A DNA stretch of 33,563 bases from an uncultured Bacteroidota bacterium (lineage in GTDB: Bacteria; Bacteroidota; Bacteroidia; Chitinophagales; Chitinophagaceae), in NCBI GenBank assembly GCA_903881585.1, contig CAIRTW010000293.1, positions 1-33,563 on the forward strand, in the 5' to 3' direction. The notes under the pieces are model-generated. The model did not search any database. It had not been told where the DNA came from and saw only the letters and a list, made by a program, of their open reading frames with translations. Position numbers and translations under genes: made by a program. Below, piece after piece: positions 7,497 through 16,115 of this stretch (position 1 is the first letter of the stretch; each line of letters starts with the position of its first letter).

Positions 7497-9278
7497 TTAA
7501 ACCTTAAAATGTTTCAGTAATACTATCTCGCGCTCATCTAGGTAGCGCCACTTGCTGCGGGGCAGGTTTTTCTTGGTGAGGCCGGCATACATCATGCGGT
7601 CCAGCTTGTCCACCACATAGCCCAGCGACTCGAAAATGCGGCGCACAATGCGGTTGCGTCCGCTGTGTATTTCCAGGCCCAGCTCATTTTTTTTGTCCAG
7701 CCAGGCAAGGGCATCTACAATTGCTTTGCCATCTTCCAGTTCCACGCCCTCCAGTATCTTGTCAAAGTCGGCCTTGGTAAGTGGCTTGTCCAGCGTTACC
7801 TGGTACACCTTCTTTATATTGTAGGATGGGTGGCAGAGTTTCTGGGTAAGTTCGCCATCATTGGTTATCAGCAGCAAGCCCGAAGTGTCGCGGTCCAGTC
7901 GGCCAACAGGGAAGAGGCGCTCTACACCAGAGTTAGCCACCAGCTGCATCACGGTCTTACGGCCCTGCGGGTCTTCATTGGTGGTGATAAAGCCCTTGGG
8001 TTTATTGAGCAGTATATACACCATCCCTTTTTGCGGGATCAGCTTCTTGCCGCTCAGTGTTACTTTGTCGTCACTTTTTACTCTGTAGCCGGGATCCAGC
8101 ACCAGTTCGCCATTCACTTTCACCTTGCCCTGTTTCACCAGCTCGGCTGCATCCCTGCGGCTGCATTCACCGCTGTGGGCTATAAATTTATTCAGCGGCA
8201 TTTCCAGCCTTGGGCCGTTGGTCTGGTTTATTTCTTTATCGTCTTCGTCATCATCATCGTCGTGGTCGTGATTATGATAATGCTTCCTCTTGCCCGAAGG
8301 CGTATGCGGCTTTTTCTCTTTTGGTTCTTCCTTTGTTTTCGACCCGCGTTTTTGCTTATCGTATTTTATTTCCGGCGACACTACATCATACTTGCCCGGG
8401 TTTAGATCATCAATGTCTTTTGAGAAGGTAATCTCATCAGGTGTGCGCTCGACCTTTGGGAACGGCGTTGTTTTTGGCCTGTCCCTGAACGGGCGGGAGT
8501 CGGCTGGTTTGCCCGGCTTTTTGAACCCATCTTCTTTTTTAAAGGAGGATTTATCAAAAGGTTTTTTATCCCGGTCACCAGATGGCTTGTCGCCGTATGA
8601 CTTCCTTGGTTTATCAAATTCTTTTCTTGGTTCACGAGGCGCTCCGTCCCTGGCCGAAGGTTTGTCAAAAGACTTTTTTGGGCGGTCTGAAAACGGCTTA
8701 TCTCCATAAGGCTTGCGGGGTTCGCCTTCACTGCCAGCGGGCTTGTCAAAAGACCTTTTGGGCCTGTCTGAGAATTGCTTGTCGCCATATGGCTTGCGTG
8801 GTTTGTCAAATTCCTTTCTCGATCCGCGTGCATCGCCGTCTCTTGGCGGTCCATCGAATGATCTTTTTGGGCGGTCTGAAAACGGCTTATCGCCAAATGG
8901 TTTGCGTGGCTTATCAAATTCTTTTCTTGGCCCACGTGAATCACCGTCTCTGCCGGAGGGCTTGTCGAACGATTTTTTTGGACGGTCTGAGAACGGTTTA
9001 TCACCGAATGGCTTGCGTGGTTTGTCAAATTCTTTGCTGTCTCCGCGCTTTGGTTCCTTTCCGAAAGGCTTGTCGGAACGGAATTTACCGGCATCGCCAT
9101 CCGATGTCCGGCCTGAATATGGTCTGGACGGGCGTGATGGCCCATCACTGGCAGCCGCGCCGCGGCCATCATAGTTTTTCTTTTTGTATGGTTTTCCTTC
9201 CTTTCGCGGGCCACTGTTACTAAACGAACTATCGGGCCCGGAATTGCCCCGATCGGATTGGGATGAACTTTTTCGCAT
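7497..9278 (-). CDS. RsuA/RluB-family pseudouridine synthase with long repetitive N-terminal extension
   Basis: A 593-residue protein. The enzyme is the C-terminal 240 residues: an S4 RNA-binding domain (about 359-405, MPLNKFIAHSGECSRRDA) and a pseudouridine synthase core with GRLDRDTSGLLL (catalytic Asp462) and SGRNRIVRRIFESLGY. It should isomerise a uridine in 23S or 16S rRNA. The first 350 residues are disordered and highly charged. Five units built on EFDKPRKPFGDKPFSDRPKK recur at residues 83, 120, 156, about 183 (shortened) and 220. They are followed by a His/Asp tract (residues about 333-348). The open frame reaches TTG 9308, but ATG 9278 fits better because a promoter-like TACCTTTG lies just upstream. 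Such extensions are common in Bacteroidota relatives. Confidence 0.88.
   Translation of the reverse strand: MRKSSSQSDRGNSGPDSSFSNSGPRKEGKPYKKKNYDGRGAAASDGPSRPSRPYSGRTSDGDAGKFRSDKPFGKEPKRGDSKEFDKPRKPFGDKPFSDRPKKSFDKPSGRDGDSRGPRKEFDKPRKPFGDKPFSDRPKRSFDGPPRDGDARGSRKEFDKPRKPYGDKQFSDRPKRSFDKPAGSEGEPRKPYGDKPFSDRPKKSFDKPSARDGAPREPRKEFDKPRKSYGDKPSGDRDKKPFDKSSFKKEDGFKKPGKPADSRPFRDRPKTTPFPKVERTPDEITFSKDIDDLNPGKYDVVSPEIKYDKQKRGSKTKEEPKEKKPHTPSGKRKHYHNHDHDDDDDEDDKEINQTNGPRLEMPLNKFIAHSGECSRRDAAELVKQGKVKVNGELVLDPGYRVKSDDKVTLSGKKLIPQKGMVYILLNKPKGFITTNEDPQGRKTVMQLVANSGVERLFPVGRLDRDTSGLLLITNDGELTQKLCHPSYNIKKVYQVTLDKPLTKADFDKILEGVELEDGKAIVDALAWLDKKNELGLEIHSGRNRIVRRIFESLGYVVDKLDRMMYAGLTKKNLPRSKWRYLDEREIVLLKHFKV
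8540..9032 (-). repeat. Coding tandem repeat (about 111-bp units) in the pseudouridine synthase gene
   Basis: Five imperfect copies with spacings of about 37, 36, 27 and 37 codons encode Lys/Arg/Asp/Pro-rich units; the fourth copy has lost about nine codons. Such repeats can expand or contract, so copy number may vary between strains. Confidence 0.8.
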
Positions 9279-9597
9279 GTATATTAGATCACTTGTTAAG
9301 CAGTGCAAAGGTACAACGTTTTAATCCCTGATTCCGAACAAAAGTGATCTCTTTATATACTTTAGCATTGCGGCCAGATTTCCCACCTCATTTTGCACGG
9401 GTTAGATCATCAAGAAAAATGGATGTTAGTCCCAAAAATCGATAAAAAAATAATACCTTAGTGCCAAATTACCGATATGAAACGACCATGCTAAAGTTGA
9501 GGATTAGCACACAGAGGAATGAATATTCTGCTGATGAACCAATTCTAATGATCATGGGAGTTCCATCTGGCAACTGAAAAATTCAAAAAATATTCAG
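9279..9597. other. Divergent intergenic region between pseudouridine synthase and NHL genes
   Basis: 319 bp with no convincing gene. On the minus strand TACCTTTG (complement of 9306-9313) matches the Bacteroidota -7 box for the pseudouridine synthase gene, though a TTTG box lies 25 nt further upstream rather than 19. On the plus strand TACCTTAG (9454-9461) is a near match that could serve the NHL gene. A 30-codon plus ORF at 9489 is too short to support. Confidence 0.45.
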
Positions 9598-10947
9598 ATG
9601 AAAAAAATATTTCTACCTGGTCTTTTTATGCTCTGTTTTGCTGCTGGTACAAAAGCACAAACAATATCTACGATAGGGGGTAATGGCATTGCTGGTTTCA
9701 GCGGGGATACTAGTGCTGCAACCGCAGCCGAGATATTTGGCCCTGCCGGCGTGGCCGTTGATGGTGCAGGCAATTCTTACTTTGCAGATTACTACAACCA
9801 GCGTGTGCGCAAGATCAGCAGCTCGGGTACTATTACAACGATAGCAGGTACAGGCATAGCGGGCTACAGCGGAGATAATGGCCCGGCGGCAAATGCCCAG
9901 CTCAATGATCCGATGGGTGTTGCTGCCGACCTGTATGGGAATGTATATATTGCTGACCGCTCCAATAACCGTATACGTAAAGTGGATGCCTCCGGCAACA
10001 TTACCACAGTTGCCGGTACCGGAGTTGGCAACTATACGGGAGATAATGGCCCCGCCACGGCCGCAAAACTTTTCGGCCCTACAGGTGTAGCGGCAGACAA
10101 CAATGGAAATTTATTTATTGCAGACCGCAATAATGAAGCGGTGCGCAAGGTAGATATCTATGGTACGATCACTACAATAGCTGGCACAGGGGTGCCGGGT
10201 TATAATACAAACGACTGGCCATCGGCTACGCTCGCTAACCTCTACAGCCCGTCGGCCGTTGCGGTGGACAATGTCGGGAATGTATATATTGCCGATCAGG
10301 ATAATAATATGATCCGGAAGGTAGACACCTTTAAGAAAATTTCTACGGTTTTTGGTACCGGTTATGCCGGTTTCGGGCCTGATGGTGCGCTTGGCACCAA
10401 CTGCAAGCTTAATTCACCTTCGAGCGTAGCAGTTGACCGGTGGGGAAATATTTATACGTCAGATGAGTTTAACTATACAATACGTAAAGTGGATGCAAGC
10501 TCAAATGCTGTTGTCACCATTGCGGGAATCCGGGGCACTCATGGCTTCAATGGCGATACAGGAACTGCGGCAAATGCACTGATAGGCGACTGCAAAGGCC
10601 TGGCCGTAGACAACAACGGCAATATTTATTTTTCTGATTGGCAGAACAACCGTGTAAACTACATCACATCAACTGTTTCTGCGGTAAAACAAGTAGTACA
10701 GAGGCCGGCTGAAATGAGTATATATCCCAACCCTAACAGCGGCGCATTTACGGTCAATGTTACCGCAGCTAATGCTGAAAATATTGTGCTTGTTGTAACC
10801 AATGTGCTGGGTGAAAAAATAAGAGAAGTAAACATGGCGGGCAACAGACCATATGCCATGAACCTGGATGTGGCAGCGGGGATTTACTTTGTTACCGCGA
10901 AAACAGCAGGCGATGTTGTAACAAGCAAAGTGGAAATAAATCATTGA
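9598..10947 (+). CDS. Secreted NHL-repeat beta-propeller protein with T9SS sorting tail (copy 1)
   Basis: A 449-residue exported protein. The signal peptide is residues 1-20 (MKKIFLPGLFMLCFAAGTKA, cut before Q). About six NHL repeats follow, each with a GxxGFSGD/GYSGDNGPA loop, then LxxPxGVAVDxxGNxYIAD, then NxxIRKV, giving a six-bladed propeller. From about residue 375 comes a T9SS type A sorting domain (MSIYPNPNSGAFTVNV ... AGIYFV ... SKVEI), which sends the protein through the type IX system to the cell surface or medium. A ligand is unknown; NHL propellers bind proteins, RNA or sugars. It forms a tandem pair with the next gene, 76 nt away, and the two are clearly paralogous. Confidence 0.9.
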   Translation: MKKIFLPGLFMLCFAAGTKAQTISTIGGNGIAGFSGDTSAATAAEIFGPAGVAVDGAGNSYFADYYNQRVRKISSSGTITTIAGTGIAGYSGDNGPAANAQLNDPMGVAADLYGNVYIADRSNNRIRKVDASGNITTVAGTGVGNYTGDNGPATAAKLFGPTGVAADNNGNLFIADRNNEAVRKVDIYGTITTIAGTGVPGYNTNDWPSATLANLYSPSAVAVDNVGNVYIADQDNNMIRKVDTFKKISTVFGTGYAGFGPDGALGTNCKLNSPSSVAVDRWGNIYTSDEFNYTIRKVDASSNAVVTIAGIRGTHGFNGDTGTAANALIGDCKGLAVDNNGNIYFSDWQNNRVNYITSTVSAVKQVVQRPAEMSIYPNPNSGAFTVNVTAANAENIVLVVTNVLGEKIREVNMAGNRPYAMNLDVAAGIYFVTAKTAGDVVTSKVEINH

Positions 10948-11023
10948 TAAGAACCCGGCGAAACGGATGAGCTGCGAAAACTGTGTGCAGAAAGTACTGA
11001 AGAGCAGCAAAAAAAGAATACTT

Positions 11024-12376
11024 ATGAGCGTAACCTTTTTTTATAAAAAACATTTCCTGTTATTGTTCGTTCTGGGCATGCTTGGCGCTACGTATGGTGC
11101 GCATAGCCAGATCGTTACTACAATAGCAGGAGGTGATACACTGAAAGGTTACAGCGGTGATGGCGGTCCGGCGATAGAAGCAGAGCTGGCCTACCCGCAG
11201 GGTATGGCAGTTGATGGCAAGGGCAATCTTTACATTGCCGATATGTACAACAATGTAGTAAGGAAAATAGACCCGGCAGGCATCATTACAACATTTGCAG
11301 GTACCGGTGTAGCTGGTTATAACGGCGACGACAGACAAGCGACCGCTGCCCGGCTTTATGCGCCTTATTATGTAGCCGTGGACACGGCAGACAATATCTA
11401 TATATCAGACAGCAGGAACAGCAGGATACGTAAAGTGGACAATGCCGGGATCATCTCCACATTTGCAGGTACTGGTAATGAGGGGTATTGGGGTGATCAT
11501 GGCCCTGCTACAGCTGCCGAGCTGAGCAGCCCGGCAGGGATGGCATTCGATGGTGCCGGCAATATGTATGTCGCCGACCTCTTGAACCTGCGCATCCGTA
11601 AAATTAGCCCCACAGGTGAGATCACCAGTGTGTGCGGGCTGGGCCAGGGTGGCTCGTCGGGTGATGGTGGGCCTGCCAGCGCGGCGCTCCTCGATAAACC
11701 TTTTGGGATAACCACAGACTTCCGGGGTAATGTTTATGTTGCTGATTGTTTTAATAACCGGATTCGGAAAATAGACGCGAAGACTGGCATTATCAGCACC
11801 TATGCCGGTGGCGCAGGATTGCTGGGCGGTTATTATGGCGATGGCCGTGCGGCGACAGCTGCTATGCTAAATAACCCCACTGATGTAAAATGCGATGATA
11901 CAGGCAGCCTGTACATTGCCGATTCAAAGAACTTCCGGATACGCAAGGTGGACACGTTCGGCGTCATTACCACTATTGCCGGAAATGGGGTGGAAGACCA
12001 TGGCGGCGATGGTGGCCCTGCAACTTCCGCTCAATTTGTGGTTCCATTCGGGCTGGCTTTAGACTATGCGGGGAATTTATTCGTTTCCGAGTTTACCAAT
12101 GATATTCGTTTTGTGCACCTGTTGAAAGCCAACCAGCTTTCACTTATTGTGTACCCAAACCCTACCTTCGACGGGCTGGTAAATGTTTATTTTGGCTCGC
12201 AATACCAGGAAAATGTAAAAGTGATCATCGTAGATATGACAGGCAGGCAGATATACTCGGCCACTACGGTTTCCAATAAGACTTTGCAGGTGAATATAGA
12301 GCCAGCCGGTTATTATTTCATCAGGGGCACTTCGGCGCATGGCTCCTGGAAGGGCCCGATCTCTGTGGCACATTAA
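11024..12376 (+). CDS. Secreted NHL-repeat beta-propeller protein with T9SS sorting tail (copy 2)
   Basis: A 450-residue paralogue of the preceding gene. The hydrophobic stretch HFLLLFVLGMLGATYGAHSQ is the signal peptide, which supports ATG 11024 over ATG 10967; the extra 19 residues would precede the export signal. NHL units again carry GYSGDGGPA/GYWGDHGPATAAEL, then YIADxxNxRIRKV. The T9SS tail begins at LIVYPNPTFDGLVNVYF and contains the typical AGYYFIRG strand. A tail ending ISVAH replaces the usual Lys/Arg-rich end. Copies 1 and 2 are probably one transcript and may function together at the surface. Confidence 0.9.
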   Translation: MSVTFFYKKHFLLLFVLGMLGATYGAHSQIVTTIAGGDTLKGYSGDGGPAIEAELAYPQGMAVDGKGNLYIADMYNNVVRKIDPAGIITTFAGTGVAGYNGDDRQATAARLYAPYYVAVDTADNIYISDSRNSRIRKVDNAGIISTFAGTGNEGYWGDHGPATAAELSSPAGMAFDGAGNMYVADLLNLRIRKISPTGEITSVCGLGQGGSSGDGGPASAALLDKPFGITTDFRGNVYVADCFNNRIRKIDAKTGIISTYAGGAGLLGGYYGDGRAATAAMLNNPTDVKCDDTGSLYIADSKNFRIRKVDTFGVITTIAGNGVEDHGGDGGPATSAQFVVPFGLALDYAGNLFVSEFTNDIRFVHLLKANQLSLIVYPNPTFDGLVNVYFGSQYQENVKVIIVDMTGRQIYSATTVSNKTLQVNIEPAGYYFIRGTSAHGSWKGPISVAH

Positions 12377-12505
12377 ATGTGTTTTAAGGATTTTCCGCAA
12401 GAATCGCAAAGGTCTCAATTCACTCATTTTTTTAAGACCGCGAAGCGTGCGTGAAATGATTTTCTGCAAACATAGGCGGCGTCCCCAGCTACTATATACT
12501 TACGA

Positions 12506-13111
12506 CTATACCCCCTTCCCCTTGCTTACATATTTACTCCCTTTGATGGAGAACCGGTAAGGCCTTAGCGCGTCGTCAAGGGCATAGGCTACGCCCACCC
12601 GTGTGGCAGCAACAATGTCCTTTGTTGGTACCTTGATGCCTCTGTCCTCTATTCGTATCTCCGGCCCTTGTAACGATGAGCCTGTTTGCCCGGTTTGTAT
12701 GCCAAGGGCCATACTCATGGCACCCGGGCCTGCTGTTAACGATGGTGCCAATTTAGCCTTTCCACGCCTTTCCAGCATGGTGTCTATGCCTTCCAAAGGT
12801 TCTATTGCCCGTATTAAAATAGCATGGGGAACATCCTGCAGATTGGTGACCACATTGAATAGATGATGGATGCCGTAGCAGAGGTACACATAGGCCGCGC
12901 CGCCTTGCTTATACATCACTTCGGTACGGTTCGTACGCCGGCTGCCATAGGCATGAGAAGCCTTGTCTGTAGCGCCAGCATAGGCTTCTGTCTCTACGAT
13001 GATCCCGGAAGTAAGTATGCCGTCAAATTCGGTGACCAATACTTTTCCCAGCAATTCGCGGGCTATCTTCACTACATCCTTGCGTGTATAAAATGATTCA
13101 GGCAATACCAT
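12506..13111 (-). CDS. DNA-3-methyladenine glycosylase (AAG/MPG family)
   Basis: A 201-residue cytoplasmic base-excision repair enzyme that removes alkylated purines. It matches the MPG fold: FYTRKDVVKIARELLGKVLV at the N-terminus, IIVETEAYAGATDKASHAYG (catalytic Glu in the VETEAY motif), GGAAYVYLCYGIHHLFNVV, and ILIRAIEPLEG. Length is normal. ATG 13111 sits in a 12-nt palindrome CCATTATAATGG. TAGCTTTG on the minus strand (complement of 13158-13165) is a plausible -7 promoter box. It is divergent from the RsmI-like gene and converges with the NHL pair. Confidence 0.92.
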   Translation of the reverse strand: MVLPESFYTRKDVVKIARELLGKVLVTEFDGILTSGIIVETEAYAGATDKASHAYGSRRTNRTEVMYKQGGAAYVYLCYGIHHLFNVVTNLQDVPHAILIRAIEPLEGIDTMLERRGKAKLAPSLTAGPGAMSMALGIQTGQTGSSLQGPEIRIEDRGIKVPTKDIVAATRVGVAYALDDALRPYRFSIKGSKYVSKGKGV

Positions 13112-13172
13112 TATAATGGAATTTGTGGTTTGGAATTTGTAATTTGGATTGGTATTTCAAAGCTATTAAATT

Positions 13173-13877
13173 ATGAGCGCAACGAGCACCATTTACCTGA
13201 TACCGATTCCTATTGCTGAGGGTGCGCTGCAAACGCTTTCGAGCGAAGTTGCCTTGCATACGGGGCAGATAACCCATTATTTTGTAGAGAATGTGCGCAC
13301 GGCAAGGCGGTTCATACGGTCATTGCATGCCGAGCTGGTCATAGACAGTTTGCATTTTTCGGAAATAGACAAACACACCGGGCTTGATACTGCATTACTG
13401 CGGAAGTGGCTAAAGGAAGGACAGACCATAGGTGTTATGAGTGAGGCGGGGTGCCCCGGTATTGCCGACCCCGGCGCGGAGTTGGTAGCCATTGCCCAAA
13501 GTATGGGTGCGAAGGTAATACCATTGGTGGGGCCCAACTCACTGATACTTGCCCTTATGGCTTCAGGGCTTAATGGCCAAAGCTTTTGCTTCACGGGGTA
13601 TATACCCGTAAAGGACCCCGAGCGCATGAAGCGGATCAAGGAACTGGAAGCAACTTCGCAAAGGGAAAACCAGTCCCAGCTATTTATTGAGACCCCATAC
13701 CGGAACGACCATCTACTCGCAGATCTGCTGAAGCATTGCAGCGGCAAGACTCGGCTGTGCATTGCCCAAAATATTACTGCTCCCAATGCGTTTATCAAAA
13801 CAAAGACGATCACTGAGTGGAGCAAGGGTGTGCCGGTGCTTGGGAAGGTGCCGGCGGTGTTTGTGATGCTGGGGTGA
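13173..13877 (+). CDS. SAM-dependent methyltransferase, RsmI-like TP-methylase family
   Basis: A 234-residue protein of the tetrapyrrole-methylase fold. IYLIPIPIAEG at the N-terminus and VMSEAGCPGIADPGAELV (residues about 88-105) match the RsmI signature, and PLVGPNSLILALMASGLNG and FIETPYRN follow. RsmI methylates the ribose of C1402 in 16S rRNA. This protein lacks the typical longer C-terminal part and may be the second, shorter paralogue seen in Bacteroidota, so I leave the symbol blank. ATG 13173 is the only sensible start. It is divergent from the glycosylase gene. Confidence 0.85.
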   Translation: MSATSTIYLIPIPIAEGALQTLSSEVALHTGQITHYFVENVRTARRFIRSLHAELVIDSLHFSEIDKHTGLDTALLRKWLKEGQTIGVMSEAGCPGIADPGAELVAIAQSMGAKVIPLVGPNSLILALMASGLNGQSFCFTGYIPVKDPERMKRIKELEATSQRENQSQLFIETPYRNDHLLADLLKHCSGKTRLCIAQNITAPNAFIKTKTITEWSKGVPVLGKVPAVFVMLG

Positions 13878-13927
13878 TCTGCAGATGCGCTTATGCATGG
13901 ATGATGGGTTGTGATATATTCGCGCAA

Positions 13928-13948
13928 AGACGTTGCAGTGCAACGTCT
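13928..13948. repeat. Palindromic element AGACGTTGC-AGT-GCAACGTCT
   Basis: A perfect 9-bp inverted repeat with a 3-nt loop in the convergent spacer between the RsmI-like gene and a glycosyltransferase. From memory, very similar GACGTTGC-type hairpins are scattered through many Bacteroidota genomes. It could help end transcription but lacks a T run. Confidence 0.6.
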
Positions 13949-14007
13949 CTACGTGCTAACAAAAAGAATAACTGCGCTTTGCCGGTTGAAAATTTTTCTT
14001 TGGAGTG

Positions 14008-15156
14008 TTATTTCACGCGTCTCCCTTTCCACTCATACCCACCCCGCAAACCCAGGAAGCCGGCAAGAACTATATAGACTACATGCAATGGCTGTAACAG
14101 TGGGAAATACCCTAATGCCCATTCTTTTCTGAAGAACCATGCTACGGGGATGATGAACACCAGTTCGGCGATGATCTTGGTTGCCAGCATGAGGCCAGCT
14201 ATGTACCATAGTTCGCGTACATAGAAGCCGCCCACCCCCAGCGCCAGCAATGCAAAGTTGAATAAATAAACCAGAAGCAGGATAAGTGTAAGCCGCGTAT
14301 CATTGTACTTACCCGACTTAGACGCCCACCGGGTGCGCTGGCGTAAAAAACTGATCCAGTCTGGCTGGGGTATGGTGGTAACAATTGCTTTTGGTGATTT
14401 GAGATAGACGATGCCATCGGGGTATGCCTTTTTTATCTTCATCATCAGCAGATAGTCGTCTCCTGATGCGAGGTGCTCAATGCCTTCATATCCCTTCACG
14501 CGCATAAATGCAGCCTTGCTGAATGCGAGATTGGCGCCGTTGCTCATATTGCCCAGGCCAAGCCTGTGGGCAGCAGCCGTAATGCCCTGCATGCCCATAA
14601 AATCGATCAGTTGAAACAGGTGCAACGGCGTAGATCGGGATTTGTAGATGACCGGCGCTACGATCATTGCAGGGTTTTGCAGTTCGTATATGGCCGCCAG
14701 GTGCATGAGCCAGGCGTTGGGCGTCACACAATCAGCATCGGTGGTAACGATCAACTCGCCGTTGCTATGGGCTATGCCAGCGGCTAGTGCAGCTTTTTTA
14801 TACGCATTGATTTCGTTGCCGGGCGGCACAATTTCTGCCAGCTTTATGCAACGGACATTGCGGTCGGTATATTCATGTACAACAGCTGCGGTATAATCTT
14901 CGGAGTGGTCGTCAACCACAATGATCTCAAAAAGTTCTTCGGGGTATTTCTGGCCGAGTATGGATTCTATACACGCGCCTATGTTCTGGTCTTCGTTTCG
15001 TGCCGGAATGATCACTGATATACGTGTGTGCGGCTCATAAACGAGCGGGATCACAAAGTCTTTCTGAGTAGCCCATCCCCTGGTATATGCCAGCATCAGC
15101 ACCACGTAGGCGGATGTGAGCAGGGTACACAGAATGATAGTCGCGAGCACGATCAT
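14008..15156 (-). CDS. Membrane-bound family 2 glycosyltransferase
   Basis: A 382-residue GT2 enzyme. An N-terminal helix (residues 1-22) anchors a cytoplasmic GT-A domain: ISVIIPARNED, VDDHSED (Asp82/83), TTDADC (DxD, 140-142), SGDDYLLM (232-234, general base) and RQRTRW (272-277, the QxxRW-like motif of processive enzymes). Three to four C-terminal helices follow (about 288-370). The layout resembles glucosyltransferases that make polysaccharides or glycolipids; donor and acceptor are unknown. Its ATG overlaps the stop of the hydrolase gene by 4 nt (ATGA), which indicates translational coupling. Confidence 0.88.
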   Translation of the reverse strand: MIVLATIILCTLLTSAYVVLMLAYTRGWATQKDFVIPLVYEPHTRISVIIPARNEDQNIGACIESILGQKYPEELFEIIVVDDHSEDYTAAVVHEYTDRNVRCIKLAEIVPPGNEINAYKKAALAAGIAHSNGELIVTTDADCVTPNAWLMHLAAIYELQNPAMIVAPVIYKSRSTPLHLFQLIDFMGMQGITAAAHRLGLGNMSNGANLAFSKAAFMRVKGYEGIEHLASGDDYLLMMKIKKAYPDGIVYLKSPKAIVTTIPQPDWISFLRQRTRWASKSGKYNDTRLTLILLLVYLFNFALLALGVGGFYVRELWYIAGLMLATKIIAELVFIIPVAWFFRKEWALGYFPLLQPLHVVYIVLAGFLGLRGGYEWKGRRVK

Positions 15157-15959
15157 AAAAGTGATTTCGCGATCTCCTCCGCGTTTTCGTGATCAAAGAT
15201 GATGTGCCCCCTGTTCAGTATGTACAATTGCACTGTGTGTAAGCCCGCTTTGAATTTTGCGCCGAGCGCAGGCGGCATGATCTTGTCATTAGCGCCCATA
15301 AACAGGGTGATGGGAATACGATGCTTTGCAATAACGCCTCTTAGCCGCGATGGCGAAGGGATAAGTCTGCTCATTGCCGGCCACACTTTTAGTAAAAGGC
15401 TACGGGCCTCCGGCGTACCAAGGGAGTGCATCGCGAACTTGTACCTGCTTGGATGTACCAGGTGTAACTTCTTAAACCAGTCCATTACCTTGAAATACCG
15501 GGCCGGTTTTTCAAGCATATCCGCGAACATTTTTTTCCCCAGATTGGTATTGGTAAAGAAGGAGTAGTAATGGTTCTGTACCAGCCCATCTGTAGCAAGC
15601 AGGGTAGCATGGTCTACGTCTTCAGGTAGCATTTCGATGATAGTAAGGCAGACCCGGCCGCCGATGCTGTAACCCAGCAGGGATACTTTTTCAACATTAT
15701 ATTCTTTCTTCACCTTGTCCACGAGCTGCGCCAGGTCTTTCCTTGTTAAAGGTGCATTGCTCCATACACTTCCGCCGTGATGGGGGAGGTCAAAAGACAA
15801 AATGGTGAACTCGCTGGCCAGGTATTCTTCAATTGGCTTAAAAATGCCCGCGTCGTTCCCGTAACCATGAAAAGCCAGCAGCAGCCGTTTACCGGTTCCC
15901 GATCTGAGATAATGCAGTTGCTCATTGCCTAGTGGAATATATCCCGGATTTTGGTCCAT
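15153..15959 (-). CDS. Alpha/beta hydrolase
   Basis: A 268-residue alpha/beta hydrolase without signal peptide. The oxyanion region is LLLAFHGYGND, the nucleophile elbow SLLGYSIGGR (Ser98), the acid FMGANDKIMPP (Asp225) and the base LNRGHIIFDHE (His252), so the triad is complete. A lid insertion lies at about 125-200. The open frame extends to TTG 16019, but the added residues lack homology character, so ATG 15959 is preferred. It is the first gene of a two-gene unit with the overlapping glycosyltransferase, which hints that it acts on a lipid or acyl-sugar intermediate; this is inference. Confidence 0.82.
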   Translation of the reverse strand: MDQNPGYIPLGNEQLHYLRSGTGKRLLLAFHGYGNDAGIFKPIEEYLASEFTILSFDLPHHGGSVWSNAPLTRKDLAQLVDKVKKEYNVEKVSLLGYSIGGRVCLTIIEMLPEDVDHATLLATDGLVQNHYYSFFTNTNLGKKMFADMLEKPARYFKVMDWFKKLHLVHPSRYKFAMHSLGTPEARSLLLKVWPAMSRLIPSPSRLRGVIAKHRIPITLFMGANDKIMPPALGAKFKAGLHTVQLYILNRGHIIFDHENAEEIAKSLL

Positions 15960-16043
15960 AGTTGCGGTAAAGTTCTTTAATTCCTGCCGGATTATAATGA
16001 TATACCGGTAGCAGACCAATTTATTCCTATAAAATCAGCCACT

Positions 16044-16079
16044 CGTGAACTTTAGACTTTGAACTTTAGACTTTCTACT
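16044..16079. repeat. Tandem GAACTTTAGACTTT repeat
   Basis: Two near-perfect 14-nt units (GAACTTTAGACTTT) followed by a degenerate third. It belongs to the AT-rich degenerate repeats found in several spacers of this window and lies just upstream of the methyltransferase promoter-like box. Confidence 0.55.
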
Positions 16080-16100
16080 TTTTTTGCCCCATATTATTAT

Positions 16101-16108
16101 TACTTTTG
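16101..16108 (+). promoter_or_regulatory. Promoter -7 box TACTTTTG for the methyltransferase gene
   Basis: An exact TAnnTTTG match ends 7 nt before ATG 16116. A T-rich TTTT (16079-16082) lies at roughly the -33 position. Transcription would begin almost at the start codon, so the message may be leaderless. Confidence 0.45.
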
Positions 16109-16115
16109 GCCCCAC

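Noticed and set aside
7665..8405. 246-codon plus-strand ORF opposite the pseudouridine synthase core
   Set aside because: It is antisense to conserved catalytic motifs and its translation is low-complexity and hydrophobic where the sense strand encodes Asp/His tracts.
8402..9223. Several long ORFs on both strands across the pseudouridine synthase repeats
   Set aside because: They arise because the repetitive, Lys/Asp/Pro-coding DNA avoids stops in other frames; no signal, domain or start context supports them.
9489..9584. Short plus-strand ORF (about 31 codons) before the NHL gene
   Set aside because: No signal peptide, conserved pattern or ribosome site; it could simply be leader sequence of the NHL transcript.
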